Assembly: GCA_009746045.1 (NCBI GenBank) | Contig: RPFO01000167.1 | Coordinates: forward strand, 370,001-434,000 | Direction of reading: 5' to 3' | DNA from: Mesostigma viride | Lineage: Eukaryota; Streptophyta; Mesostigmatophyceae; Mesostigmatales; Mesostigmataceae | Length of the DNA: 64,000 nucleotides | In this document: positions 22,521-34,063 of the stretch, piece after piece | How positions within the stretch are numbered: position 1 is the first letter of the stretch | How the letters are laid out: every line of letters starts with the position of its first letter | The notes under the pieces: model-generated | Told to the model about the DNA's origin: nothing | Database searches by the model: none | Seen by the model: the letters and a program-made list of their open reading frames with translations, nothing else | Position numbers and translations under genes: made by a program

Positions 22521-24140
22521 ATGATGCTGTCTATAAATACAAATGCTAGATCCTGGGCGAGGGTAGTCGGGTACCTAAGTGGATTCCCTCCTTACACGAC
22601 ACCCTGGTCTTGATATAAAACAGCAAGAAAAATGAGGGCAAGGTTGTGTAGCCCCATATTGTCACATGGAGTGCGCCACACGAGGGTGGAGCCAAACTGG
22701 AAACAGGCTCTTAAACTGTAAAGACTGGTTGCTCAGTGTTGAGGCTGGATGCAGACTGTAGCCGGTACTGGTTGATGCCAGGGTTGCAGCTGGAAACGTT
22801 GGGTACTGGTAGCTGCTGGTAAACCGGTGACGTCAGCTGTTGTGTGTGCACACACGATCTATGCTGTGTGTGGGTACAGTGTCTTGTGTGGTGCTGGTAG
22901 TGCTACTTTGACTTGTTTGCCAACAGGGTTTGGTGCAACTTACTGCAACTACTACAAGGTGAACTGTGACGTGAGGATGTAGAGCTGGTTGCTGGACTGC
23001 TACTTGCTAGCTAGACAAGTGCGTGCAGCTGACTGCAGCTACTATCTACTCTACGCCTGTGGTGGAGAGTCATGCATGTGCTGCTGGGTGCTACTACTTC
23101 TCCTTGCTGGCTAGGCAAGTGTGGGTAGCTGCCTGCATGGACTATGCAGTGTACTCTGTTCCTGCTGGTGTTGCCTGCTGTGCTTGTTGATGCCAGTGTG
23201 ATGGTGCTGATGGGACTGTGCTGTTACTGCTGCTTACATTATGGGGCAACTGGTTGCTAGTGGGTGTCTAGTGCTGGCACGTGATAATGCAACTAGCTGT
23301 TACTGCTGCTAGTGGTGCCTGCAACTAGTTAAATGTGACTGAATTATAAAACTGCAACTAGTGCTGAAAACAACGTGGGGGTTAGTGAGCACCCTCCTTA
23401 GTGTGGTGTGCAGCTGTGTCAGCAGGCTGGCCTTGAGAGCAGGACCCAGGGAATGTTCCCCTTTTTCTTGGAAACTTGGAGCATGGCAGGCTCTGGGCTC
23501 TTGAAGTGATGACCGTTTAAAAAGAATTCCGGTTTAAAAGAATGCGCCCAAAAGAATGTTGATGCCACGCGAAATGGTGCCGGTACAAAAGAAAGACCGG
23601 TTCTCATGAAAAATTCTTGAGGTAAACAGCTCCGCCGATTTCTCGTCGATGCTCACAGCTCGCGCGGCTCAGTGGGAGCCCGTCAGTGACCCCGCGCCGA
23701 TTGAACGCACTGCACTCGGCCAAAAATGTGCTGCCAGGTAAAAAATCACTGGCGCTGCCTGGAACCAGAGCCGGCACCTTTTGAGTGCCAGGCTTCAGTG
23801 CCGACGTCCCCATCACCGAAATGTTGGCGTTTGATCAGTTTCGGGCATATATAAGTATAAAAGCGTAGATCTGGCCTGCGCACCGGAGCTTGGGAAATTC
23901 TTGACGGATTTTAGCGACGGTAGGTGTCACCCCGAATATTTGGTGTTACCACACGTTGAAGTAAGTCGATTGAAAGCCTTGAATTTCACGGTAGCATCTG
24001 CGCCATAATCATGGTCGTATCAAGTACAAGAATTCGACCAAGCTGCTCCGTATATGAAAATATAAACTATGATCAAGGCGCTCAATAAAATGTGAGCTGC
24101 CGCTTAGAGGTTGGTTAATTCCGTTGAAAGATCTTGCCCC
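22521..24140 (-). other. LTR-C interior, non-coding
   Basis: No recognisable protein on either strand. It holds many CTGCTGGT/CTAGTTGC-type short words (22730-23350) and a few ORFs of 60-70 codons without known motifs. Nothing further can be supported. Confidence 0.6.
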
Positions 24141-24155
24141 GGACCTCCGATGCCA
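24141..24155 (-). promoter_or_regulatory. LTR-C primer-binding site
   Basis: Minus strand TGGCATCGGAGGTCC next to the 5' LTR. It resembles an initiator-Met tRNA primer site, as used by many copia elements. Confidence 0.6.
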
Positions 24156-24667
24156 TGTTAAAAGGCATGGGGTTATTATTATGGGGACTTAAATTAATAA
24201 TTTGTAGGTGGTGAATCATTGCCAACTTAAGCGTCAGGAGCCAGGAAAATTATTTATTACGTCCATATGGTGTGGCTTTCCATGGCTACCTCAAGGTAGC
24301 GTGAACATTGGTAATTATGGTAGGTGAGTGGTGGCGGCGGCCCTGGTATGCGCATGGGCCGACAATGGGTCGATAACGACAGCTGGTATGTTGGAACATG
24401 GTGCATGCGCATGCATGACTCGGTACGGCATGGTATGACATGCACATGACACAATACTATAATCTGGTGAAGATAGTGACCAATGGTCCTAGTGCCATTG
24501 TACAACTTGGCACATAGTCATAGTGTCCGTTCACGTAGGACAAATCCCACTTAGGTACTACTATCCGAGCATATCTATTTGTTAATTAGGGCTCGAATAC
24601 AGTTGCCCGTATTATAGATTTCTGCACGGTCAGCATAATGGGCATATTCAAGACAGGATTCTTGACA
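24156..24667 (-). repeat. LTR-C 5' LTR
   Basis: 512 bp, pairs with 21997-22508. Its outer edge is followed by the GTATG duplication. Confidence 0.9.
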
Positions 24668-27572
24668 GTATGTACATGTGAGTGCAGCCGGCCCTTGCGT
24701 GCGCGGTGTATGTACGTGCGTGTGCAGCCGGCCCTTGCGTGCATGGTGTGTGTACGTGTGTGCAGCCGCCCCTTGCGTGCGCGGTGTATGCCAGTGTGTG
24801 TGCATGCCGGCACTTGCGTGCATGGTGTGTGTAAGTGTGTGTGCAGCAGCCCCTTGCGTGCGCGGTGTAGGTACGTATGTGTGCAGCCGCCCCTGGCGTG
24901 CATGGTGTATGTACATGTGAGTGCAGCCGCCCCTTGCGTGCGCAGTGTATGTCCATGTGTGGGCAGTTGCCCCTTGCGTGCGCGGTGTATGTACGTGTGT
25001 GTGCAGCCGCCCCTTGCGTGCATGGTGGGTGTACATGTGAGTGCAGCCGCCCCTTGCGTGCGCGGTGTGTGTACGTGTGTGTGCAGCCGCCCCTTGCGTG
25101 CGCGGTGTATGTACGTGTGTGTGCAGCCGCCCCAAGCGTGCATGGTGTGTGTACGTGTGTGCAGCCGCCCCTTGCGTGCGCGGTGTATGCCAGTGTGTGT
25201 GCATGCCGGCCCTTGCGTGCATGGTGTGTGTAAGTGTGTGTGCAGCAGCCCCTTGCGTGCGCGGTGTAGGTACGTATGTGTGCAGCCGCCCCTGGCGTGC
25301 ATGGTGTATGTATGTGTGTGTGCAGCCGCCCCTTGCGTGCGCGGTGGATTTACGTGTGTGTGCAGCCACCCCTTGCGTGCGCGGTGTATGTACATGTGAG
25401 TGCCGTCGCCCCAAGCGTGCATTGTGTGTGTAAGTGTGTGTGCAGCAGCCCTTGCGTGCGCGGTGTATGTACGTGTGTGTGCAGCCGCCCCGTGGTTGCA
25501 CGGTGGATGTACATGTGAGTGGAGCCGGTCCTTGCGTGCGCGGTGTATGTACGTGTGTGTGCAGCCGCCCCTTGCGTGCGTGGTGTGTGTACATGTGAGT
25601 GCAGCCGCCCCTTGCGTGCGCGGTGTATGTACGTGTGTGTGCAGCCGCCCCTTGCGTGCTTTGTGCGTGTACATGTGTGTGAATCCTTGTCCTTGCGTGC
25701 ATGGTGTATGTACATGTGTGTGCAGCCGCCTCTTGCGTGCGCGGTGGATGTACATGTGCGGGCAGTTGCCCCTTGCGTGCGCGGTGTATGTACATGTGAG
25801 TGCAGCCGCCCCTTGCGTGCGCGGTGTATGTACGTGTGTGTGCAGCCGCCCCGTGGTTGCGCGGTGGATGTACATGTGAGTGCAGCCGTCCCTTCCGTGC
25901 ATGGTGTGTGTACGTGTGTGTGCAGTTGCCCCTTGCGTGCGCAGTGTATGTACGTGTGTGTGCATGCCGGCCCTTGCGTGCATGGTGTATGTACGTGTGT
26001 GTGCAGCCGGCCCTTGCGTGCATGGTGTGTGTACATGTGAGTGCAGCCGTCCCTTCCGTGCATGGTGTGTGTACGTGTGTGTGCAGTTGCCCCTTGCGTG
26101 CGCAGTGTATGTACGTGTGTGTGCATGCCGGCCCTTGCGTGCATGGTGTGTGTACGTGTGTGTGCAGTTGCCCCTTGCATGCGCGGTGTATGTACATGTG
26201 AGTGCAGCCGCCCAACAGTATGTACATGTGAGTGCCGTCGCCCCTAATTGCGTGCATTGTGTGTGTAAGTGTGTGTGCAGCAGCCCCTTGCGTGCGCGGT
26301 GTATGTACGTGTGTGTGCAGCCGCCCCTTGCGTGCATGGTGTGTGTACATGTGTGTGCATCCTTGTCCTTGCGTGCATGGTGTGTGTACATGTGTGTGCA
26401 GCCGCCCCTTGCGTGCGCGGTGGATGTACATGTGCGGGCAGTTGCCCCTTGCGTGCGCGGTGGATGTACATGTGTTTGCACTCGCCCCTTGCGTGCGCGG
26501 TGTATGTACATGTGTGTGCAGCCGCCCCTTGCGTGCATGGTGTATGTACATGTGTGTGCAGTCCCCCCGTGCGTGCGCAGTGTATGTACGTGTGTGTGCA
26601 TGCCGGCCCTTGCGTGCATGGTGTGTGTACGTGTGTGTGCAGGCGCCCCTTGCATGCGCGTGTATGTACATGTGAGTGCAGCCGGCCCTTCCGTGCGCGG
26701 TGGATGTACATGTGTGGCAGTTGCCCCTTGCGTGCGCGGTGTATGTACATGTGTTTGCACTCGCCCTTGCGTGCGCGGTGGATGTACATGTGTGTGCAGC
26801 CGCCCCTTGCGTGCATGGTTTATGTACATGTGTGTGCAGTCGCCCCGTGCGTGCGCAGTGGATGTACGTGTGTGTGCAGCCGCCCCTTGCGTGCGCGGTG
26901 GATGTACGTGTGTGCGCACTCCCCCTTGCGTGCGCGGTGTATGTACATGTGTGTGCAGCCGCCCCTTGCGTGCGCGGTGTATGTACATGTGTGTGCATCC
27001 TTGTCCTTGCGTGCATGGTGTATGTCAGTCGCCCCTTGCGTGCGCGTGGATGTACGTGTGTGTGCAGCCGCCCCTTGCGTGCATGGTGTATGTACATGTG
27101 TTTGCACTCTCCCCTTGCGTGCGCGGTGTATTCACGTGTGTGTGCAGCCGCCCCTTGCGTGCGCGGTGGATGTACGTGTGTGCGCACTCGCCCCTTGCGT
27201 GCGCGGTGTATGTACGTGTGTGTGCAGCCGCCCCTTGCGTGCGCGGTGTATGTACGTGTGTGTGCATCCTTGTCCTTGCGTGCATGGTGTATGTACATGT
27301 GAGTGCCGTCGCCCCAACCGTGCATTGTGTATGTACGTGTGTGTGCAGCCGCCCCTTGCGTGCATGGTGTGTGTACATGTGTGTGCATCCTTGTCCTTGC
27401 GTGCATGGTGTATGTACATGTGTTTGCACTCGCCCCTTGCGTGCGCGGTGGATGTACATGTGTGTGCAGCCGCCCCTTGCGTGCGCGGTGTATGTACGTG
27501 TGTGCGCACTCGCCCTTGCGTGCGCGGTGTATGTACGTGTGTGTGCAGCCGCCCCTTGCGTGCGCGGTGTAT
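24668..27572 (+). repeat. 40-bp minisatellite, block 5b
   Basis: Continuation of block 5a after LTR-C. The stretch 24668-26200 repeats the variant order of block 4 and 26270-27570 repeats that of block 2, with several single-base losses. The field therefore grew by duplication of long multi-unit segments. Confidence 0.95.
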
Positions 27573-29579
27573 TTTGTGAGCTCACGCTCGTTCTATCTAT
27601 GACCTGCGGAAGTCTCAAAGGGGGAGGGGAGGCCGCAGTAGACAGGTCTGACTTGGTAGCCAGTACTAGGGGGGGGGGTACGGTGATGTGGGGGGGGGGT
27701 ACCGGGGACGGTACTGCGGACCGGGTCCAATTTGTTTTGTGGACCGGGGGCAGTCCTGTGGACCGGGGGCGGCGCGGCGCCACTGGCCTGTTGGTCAGTG
27801 GGCTGGCGTCCGCCACCCCACCTACGACTAGGTAGACGGTGGATACTTAGGGTTGTGGCGGGGCAACAACCACTCCTCTTTGCAGCTGTGTCGACGGCCC
27901 ACTGACGGCGTGTGTGCACTGCTATGGCGGTGCCGAATGTAAATCACAGCTACGGCCTCCGAATCATCATTCGGGGGCCTGGATAATTTAACGTTATGAC
28001 GGCTGCGCGACGGGGTCGGCAGCACCCCAAGAAACTGCCATTCGAAGTGCGGGCGGTAGCTGCCAGTGCCAGATTGTTTTATTTTTGCCCGCCCGTTGTA
28101 CTCGCCACCCCGAGCTCGCGGGAGGGGTCTGGATAGACGCGGGAGTGACTCTTGATCGGACAACTAAGGCGGGGCAATAGTGGTGCTCGGGTGGTAACAG
28201 CTACAGGCGGAGGGGAGTTACGTCCCAGGCAAGTTTCGTTGTGGATCACGTGCGCTGGGCCTGGCTAATGAATATCGTCAAGAATAGTGCATGAGCGCGC
28301 TATACGAGCATGGGAAGAAGGGGGAATCGAGCCCCCAGGCCAGCGCAGGAGCGGGAGGCCTGCAGCCCCAGCGCCAGGGGGGGCAGCATCCTAAACAGCC
28401 TAACATTTCTTCGTATTAAGTGAGGCGACAGCGGCCGGCGGCCAGGGCGGAATGGCGGGGTCGTTGCCGCGTAATTTAAGCGGGGACGAGTTGTTGGGAC
28501 TGGCGGTGCACAGCGGGGAGGGAAGGATGTTAGGGCGGGGCGATAGCGGATCCCAGACGCAGCTGCGTCATTGGGTGCCGGGGGTGCTATGCCTGTGAAG
28601 AAAGGTGTACAAAGAATCGCCGAACCCGCAGGGGCGGCTGCCGAGGGCAGTGCCCACATGGGTGAGAACCCCCCCATAGTGGGGGTCCCTACGGGGATAC
28701 GATTGGCTTCCCTCTTGTATTGCCGCCTGGTTTAATGGAAGCACTGGTAGCGGCAGGGGACAAGGGGGGCGACGAGAAGTCTGGGCCATACGACAGCTTG
28801 CGGCCAAGTGGCCAGGTAGTGGGTGCGGGATGTTACAAAGCCCAGGTCCTCTTGACTGGCCCAGGTCCTTATGACTGGTATGATGTTTCGGCCCCTGTTG
28901 TGTGGCCTAGTTAGCTTAGAAACTGCAGATTCTTAGGTTAGCTAATGGCTTGGACGTGTGCCTAACACGCATTTGTAATAAACATGTTTCTCTGGCAGCC
29001 CCTCACTCCAATGGAACTAAAGCAGCAATTGGATTTTGTGAGCTCACGCTCGTTCTATCTATGACCTGCGGAAGTCTCAAAGGGGGAGGGGAGGCCGCAG
29101 TAGACAGGTCTGACTTGGTAGCCAGTACTAGGGGGGGGGTACGGTGATGTGGGGGGGGGTACCGGGGACGGTACTGCGGACCGGGTCCAATTTGTTTTGT
29201 GGACCGGGGCAGTCCTGTGGACCGGGGGCGGCGCGGCGCCACTGGCCTGTTGGTCAGTGGGCTGGCGTCCGCCACCCACCTACGACTAGGTAGACGGTGG
29301 ATACTTAGGGTTGTGGCGGGGCAACAACCACTCCTCTTTGCAGCTCCCACCCACCCACCCTTGCTGCCATGAGGATGTTACAAAGCCCAGGTCCTCTTGA
29401 CTGGCCCAGGTCCTTATGACTGGTATGATGTTTCGGCCCCTGTTGTGTGGCCTAGTTAGCTTAGAAACTGCAGATTCTTAGGTTAGCTAATGGCTTGGAC
29501 GTGTGCCTAACACGCATTTGTAATAAACATGTTTCTCTGGCAGCCCCTCACTCCAATGGAACTAAAGCAGCAATTGGAT
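27573..29579 (+). mobile_element. SDR-5: split-direct-repeat element
   Basis: Full structure, closest to SDR-1 in M. Flanks GCGCGGTGTAT | GTACATGTGTG join to a normal 40-bp unit. Several single-base losses relative to SDR-1 (for example ACGGCCTCC near 27951) may be real or may be consensus errors near the assembly gap. Confidence 0.75.
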
Positions 29580-29734
29580 GTACATGTGTGTGCATCCTTG
29601 TCCTTGCGTGCATGGTGTATGTCAGTCGCCCTTGCGTGCGCGGTGGATGTACATGTGTGTGCAGCCGCCCCTTGCGTGCATGGTGTGTGTACGTGTGTGG
29701 CAGTTGCCCTTGCGTGCGCGGTGGATGTACGTGT
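29580..29734 (+). repeat. 40-bp minisatellite, block 6 (short)
   Basis: About four units between SDR-5 and the truncated inverted SDR-6. Confidence 0.9.
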
Positions 29735-30156
29735 TAGGCACACGTCCAAGCCATTACTAACCTAAGAATCTGCAGTTTCTAAGCTAACTAGGCCACACAA
29801 CAGGGGCCGAACATCACATACCAGTCATAAGACCTGGGCCAGTCAAAAGGACCTGGGCTTTGGAACATCCTCATGGCAGCAAGGTGGGTGGGTGGGAGCT
29901 GCAAAGAGGAGTGGTTGTTGCCCCGCCACACCTAAGTATCCACCGTCTACCTAGTCGTAGGTGGGGTGGCGACGCCAGCCCACTGACCAACAGGCAGTGG
30001 CCCGCGCCGCCCCGGTCCACAGGACTGCCCCCGGTCCACAAAACAAATTGGACCCGGTCCACAGTACCGTCCCCGGTACCCCCCCCACATCACCGTACCC
30101 CCCCCTAGTACTGGCTACAAGTCAAGACCTGTCTACTGCGGCCTCCCTCCCCCTTT
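29731..30156 (-). mobile_element. SDR-6: truncated inverted split-direct-repeat element running into the gap
   Basis: B in inverse orientation, entered at CGTGTTAGGCACACG, so about 65 bp of the outer B end are missing; then linker and A up to the N run. The join to the minisatellite is at the shared word ACGTG, suggesting a microhomology-mediated junction. It has more small deletions than other copies, perhaps sequencing error beside the gap. Confidence 0.7.
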
Positions 30157-30486
30157 NNNNNNNNNNNNNNNNNNNNNNNNNNNNNNNNNNNNNNNNNNNN
30201 NNNNNNNNNNNNNNNNNNNNNNNNNNNNNNNNNNNNNNNNNNNNNNNNNNNNNNNNNNNNNNNNNNNNNNNNNNNNNNNNNNNNNNNNNNNNNNNNNNNN
30301 NNNNNNNNNNNNNNNNNNNNNNNNNNNNNNNNNNNNNNNNNNNNNNNNNNNNNNNNNNNNNNNNNNNNNNNNNNNNNNNNNNNNNNNNNNNNNNNNNNNN
30401 NNNNNNNNNNNNNNNNNNNNNNNNNNNNNNNNNNNNNNNNNNNNNNNNNNNNNNNNNNNNNNNNNNNNNNNNNNNNNNNNNNNNNN
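30157..30486. other. assembly gap (330 N)
   Basis: Unknown sequence. Order and orientation of the two sides rest on the assembly alone. Confidence 1.
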
Positions 30487-30768
30487 GAGAGAATAGCTAT
30501 AGGCTGGGACTGTCCTATACACAGTATTTGAATAAAACATGTTCTCGGCGCCTCTCCTCAATTGAAAAGCAGCATTGATTTGTGAGCCACGCTCGTTAAC
30601 TATGATGCGAGCGAGGAAATGTTAGGCTGTTTAGGATGCTGCCCCCCTGGCGCTGGGCTGCAGACACCCCGCTCCTGTGCTGGCCTGGGGGCTCGATTCC
30701 CCCTTCTTCCCATGCTCGTATAGCGCGCTCATGCACTATTCTTGACGATATTCATTAGCCAGGCCCAG
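30487..30768. other. mosaic of SDR fragments between gap and LTR-B
   Basis: 30487-30600 is a diverged B-A junction in plus orientation (AATAAAACATGTTCTC..., then GCAGCATTGATTTGTGAGCC). From about 30605 to 30768 the sequence is inverted M (matching 15660-15833 of SDR-3), ending CCAGGCCCAG at the LTR-B boundary. Different SDR subfamilies are fused here. Confidence 0.65.
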
Positions 30769-31222
30769 AGTTAGATGAGATGCTTAGGCTGACACACGGA
30801 TTTCCGGCCTGCGCGCCGCGTATTGCCTACCGCGGCTGAGCGGGACACCTCAGTACAGTACGGCAGGGTGTACGGTACTGAGGTGTCATGTGGACCGATG
30901 TGCGGTTAGTGCCAGACTGTGCCTAGACTCTAGCTCGACCCGCCAGACCCGGGTTATCCGGTTCTGGACGGGCCGAGTGTAGTTGATGCTAGTGACGTGG
31001 TCGCATGGCATTGCAGTGTACAGTTGTCCACTGGTGGTGCTGCAGGTAGCACCGCCATAGGCATATAGGCGTAGCACTGGGGAGTGCCGCAGCACCCGAG
31101 TTTGCCCAGACGTTCCATTCTGAGCCCTCAGCTTCCATTGCTCTCTCATTGTATTATTGTAATACAATCATCATTCGCTTCAGCTTCAGCAGTTGTTCGT
31201 CGTCCCTAGTCTCCATCCAACT
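30769..31222 (+). repeat. LTR-B 5' LTR (454 bp)
   Basis: Begins AGTTAGATGAG, ends CATCCAACT. Pairs with 38808-39263, the differences by eye being a few single-base changes and indels. Confidence 0.9.
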
Positions 31223-31233
31223 TGGACTGAAAA
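31223..31233 (+). promoter_or_regulatory. LTR-B primer-binding site
   Basis: TGGACTGAAAA directly after the 5' LTR, identical to LTR-A. Confidence 0.5.
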
Positions 31234-31260
31234 GTTCGTTTTTTTTCGAAAAAAAAAAAT

Positions 31261-31830
31261 ATGGCTTCCAACAACGGCAACAACGGCAACAACAACAAGG
31301 GGAAGGCGCCTGCCAGGCGCACCTCACCCCGACTTTCGCCGGAGGGCACGCCCTCCACCAACGATGCGAGGGTGACGCCCAACGTCACCTTCCGCACGGT
31401 GGTCGCCGACCACCCCAGGCGTCGGACCCCGCAGGTGGGGCCCGGCGCCCGGGGGATGGCGAGCGGTCGTCCGTTTGCCACTGGCGGTTCGTCCGCCATG
31501 GCACCTGGGGGGCAGGTCCCCCGGGCACGTAATTCCCCCGTCGCAGGTGACGGGGGTCGTGAGCGGAGTGATTCCTCGGAGGAGGATGGGGAGGTGCAGC
31601 CTGCGAGGCCACGGCCTTCGCTCGAGATTTCGTCACAGACGCCTGCGACGTCTGGTAACCTTTCCGTGGGCCGACAGATGGCCATCATGGACATTGACCG
31701 GTATGGGGAACATGTTCCGCCCCGGTCGCGTTCGGGCGCCCCCCATTTTCTCCCCATTGGGGAGGACGACATCCCAGCGTTCATTTCGGTGAACGGCGGA
31801 TCATCAACGTTTTCAGCTGCTTCCAGATGA
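31261..31830 (+). pseudogene. N-terminal part of LTR-B gag
   Basis: A 189-residue open frame starting MASNNGNNGNNNKGKAPARR after an A-rich leader. Homologous to 7176-7804 of LTR-A but uninterrupted here, which shows the original frame through PNVTFRTVVADHPRRR, a serine/acidic stretch (SDSSEEDGEV) and MDIDRYGEHVPP. A frame change follows near 31800. Its function beyond gag is not known; the composition suggests a disordered basic region. Confidence 0.65.
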
Positions 31831-32827
31831 GCCGATCCATGCGATAGAGGTTCATCGGGTGCAACGCTGATCGAGGGCGTTTAGGATGCAGTTCCCTGGT
31901 TCAGGTGGCAGTTTGGCTGTGGTGTTTCGCCAATCGGCCGAGGCAACCCCGGCACTGTTGATCAGTGGGCGTCCAGGCAGCGTCAGAGAGAGGCGCTGCG
32001 CGTGGTCGCCGCAGGAGATCACGCTGACTCCGTTGGGGCCGTGGCCCCAAGTCACGCCAGTTGGCTGGGGCCCGGAGAGGCGTGAGGCGGCTGCGATGCC
32101 GCCTGCGACGGAGCGCGGGGCGGCAGACGCCCCAACACGCCCATGGGTGGTGAAGCCACCCAGGACCCTCTGGCAGGTCAGAGGGTCCAACCTCAGCCGC
32201 GGGCTCCCCCGCCCAGCGTGGGGGGCCAGGTGGCTGAGGAGGCCACCGGGGTCGCAGGGACCCCGGCGGCGACACAAGCGCCCGGGGTCGCAGGGACCCC
32301 GGCAGCGACGCCGGCGCCTCCGGCGCTGGCGGGGGATGCAGCCCCCATGGAGGGTGTCACGGGCACCTCCAGCGGCTCTGGGGGGCAGGCCCCCTCTAGC
32401 CGCAACAAGGACAAGGCCCTGGCAGGGCCGGAGGGGCCTCAGGGTCCCACCAGGGCTGGGCAGCAGCCAGCACAGCTGGAGGCGACCTGGAAGGTCGGGA
32501 CTTCATCACCCTGGGTGATGAGGCCGTGTGGCGTGCCATACAGCAGCCACAGCCTCCTTCCGTGGGCTGGCCGACGGAGCCAGCAGATGCACGTCGCGGA
32601 GGCGGGCAGCCTGGTGTGTGCGATTATCACGCACATCCTGGGCTTGCCCAACCTCCAGCGGCACACGCAGGGTGTGTGACGACCTGCTGCCTGCCCTGCA
32701 GGCCTCCTCTCAGGAGGAGGGTGCAGGGAACAGGGTTGCCCTGGTGCGACTCCTGGAGCTCCTGCACAATGCCATCCTGCAGGGGCGGGTAGGTGGCTGC
32801 CTACCTGGCTGCATCATGATTTACTAA
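31831..32827 (+). pseudogene. middle part of LTR-B gag (frameshifted)
   Basis: Pro/Ala-rich frame with the repeated GVAGTPAAT block at 32143-32510, then the helical segment in another frame (ACCTSRRRAAWCV shadow; true reading SQQMHVAEAGSLVCAIITH near 32580). Several one- or two-base losses relative to LTR-A, for example in the CTGTCGGCC region near 32570. Not translatable as one piece. Confidence 0.55.
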
Positions 32828-33022
32828 CCCTACTGACGATGAAGTGTCCCTCTCTCCCACCTTCCATGATTGGGAGGAGGCCCGCAGCAGGAGGCGGGAA
32901 GTGACACACACTCACACCCCCACCCAGCCCACCCCTATGTTGCCTAACCCTCCTACACAGCCCATGCTTGCCCTCCTGCTCAGCTCACTCAAGTAGCACT
33001 TCCCTCTCAGCATGTCTCTCCT

Positions 33023-33920
33023 GTGAATGCTGCAGCAGCAACACCATCTTCTCCCTCTCCCCCTGCATCCCCCTCTAGGTTGCCCACTTACAATGAAAAC
33101 CGTCCTGTGGATAGGATTAATGTCAGGGGGCTGCCTGAGGGGTATACTAGGGAGCAGGGGAATCATGCACTTCTCTCTCTTCAGCTGGCTAGGGAGGAAC
33201 TGAATGTCAAGAATTGGTTTGGATCTCTCATGCAGGGGGATTTTTACCATCAGTCCTCCTCTCAGATTCAGAATCTCATCCTTGTCTTCCAGCGTAGGTA
33301 TCCCAAGTGGCAGGACACGCAGGCTAGGGCAGTTTGGGAGGCTTTCATGAAGGAGCTAACTGACCTCCTCTCCACCCCCTCATCTGTGGACATCTATGGG
33401 GCATTCAGGTGGGTAGAGGAATACAGGGTCACATCAGTGGACTATGTGGCTGAGACAAAGAAATATGAGCTAGCCATCAAAGCACGTCCTGATGTCCAGC
33501 AGCTAGATCACAAGTTCTTGCTGCGTTCCTTCCTTGAGAAACTCAAACTTGACAAAAACACCTACGCTATGCTTGCAACAGGAATGGCAAAGTACTGGGA
33601 GGACATGAAGGAGGCATTGGATTATATCAAGCTGGCCTTGGCTCCCCTTAGCCAGGGGGCCATGGGCACCTCTGTAAAGAGGGTCAGGGGGGAAGAGAGG
33701 GAGGAGGAGGATAGGGAGAGGGAAGACAGGAGCAAGAGACCTGTCACCATGGCAGAAGTGAAGTCCCTGCTGGGACAAATGTTTAAGGGCAAGGGCAAGG
33801 GCAAGGGCAAGGGCAAGGGCAGGGGCTGGGGCAAGGGCAAGGGTAAGGGGCAGTCTCCCTCCAAGGGGGGCAGCTCCAGCAACAACAACAACAACAGCAA
33901 CAGCAACAACAACAACAAAC

Positions 33921-33953
<33 letters not shown>

Positions 33954-34063
33954 ACAACAACAACAACAACAACAACAACAAACAACAACAACAAACAACA
34001 ACAACAACAAGAAGCAGGACAAGGAGGACAAGTCTTCTCAGCGGTGCACCCGCTGTGGCATGA
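33023..34063 (+). pseudogene. capsid-like region and basic repeat of LTR-B gag
   Basis: A 346-residue frame almost identical to the LTR-A capsid-like region (LPTYNENRPVDRINVRGLP, LVFQRRYPKWQ), followed by the E/R-rich stretch and Lys-Gly repeat. The AAC tract at 33886-34012 contains extra A bases, so it reads Asn, then Thr, then Gln, and the zinc knuckle that should follow is out of frame. The frame then stops at 34063. Confidence 0.75.
33886..34012 (+). repeat. AAC/AAAC tract in LTR-B gag
   Basis: About 127 bases of AAC with several AAAC interruptions, longer than the LTR-A tract and responsible for a frameshift. Confidence 0.9.

Larger units (their letters stand above)
21997..24667 (-). 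mobile_element. LTR-C: non-autonomous LTR retrotransposon with GTATG target duplication
   Basis: Two 512-bp LTRs (21997-22508 and 24156-24667) differ at about four positions by eye. GTATG flanks both sides (21992-21996 and 24668-24672). On the minus strand the LTRs run TGTCAAGAATCC...CCTTTTAACA. The base pairs just inside 24156 read TGGCATCGGAGG, a primer-binding site close to the TGGTATCGGAGG of LTR-D, and a purine-rich GCAAGGAGGG precedes the other LTR. This fixes the orientation as minus. The 1647-bp interior has no ORF above about 70 residues and no gag or pol motif, so it is a LARD/TRIM-type element dependent on a copia-like partner. Confidence 0.85.

Noticed and set aside
23419-23816. 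Two ORFs of 62-70 codons inside LTR-C as possible gag remains
   Set aside because: No gag, zinc-knuckle or protease motif, and no counterpart in the other LTR elements of the window.
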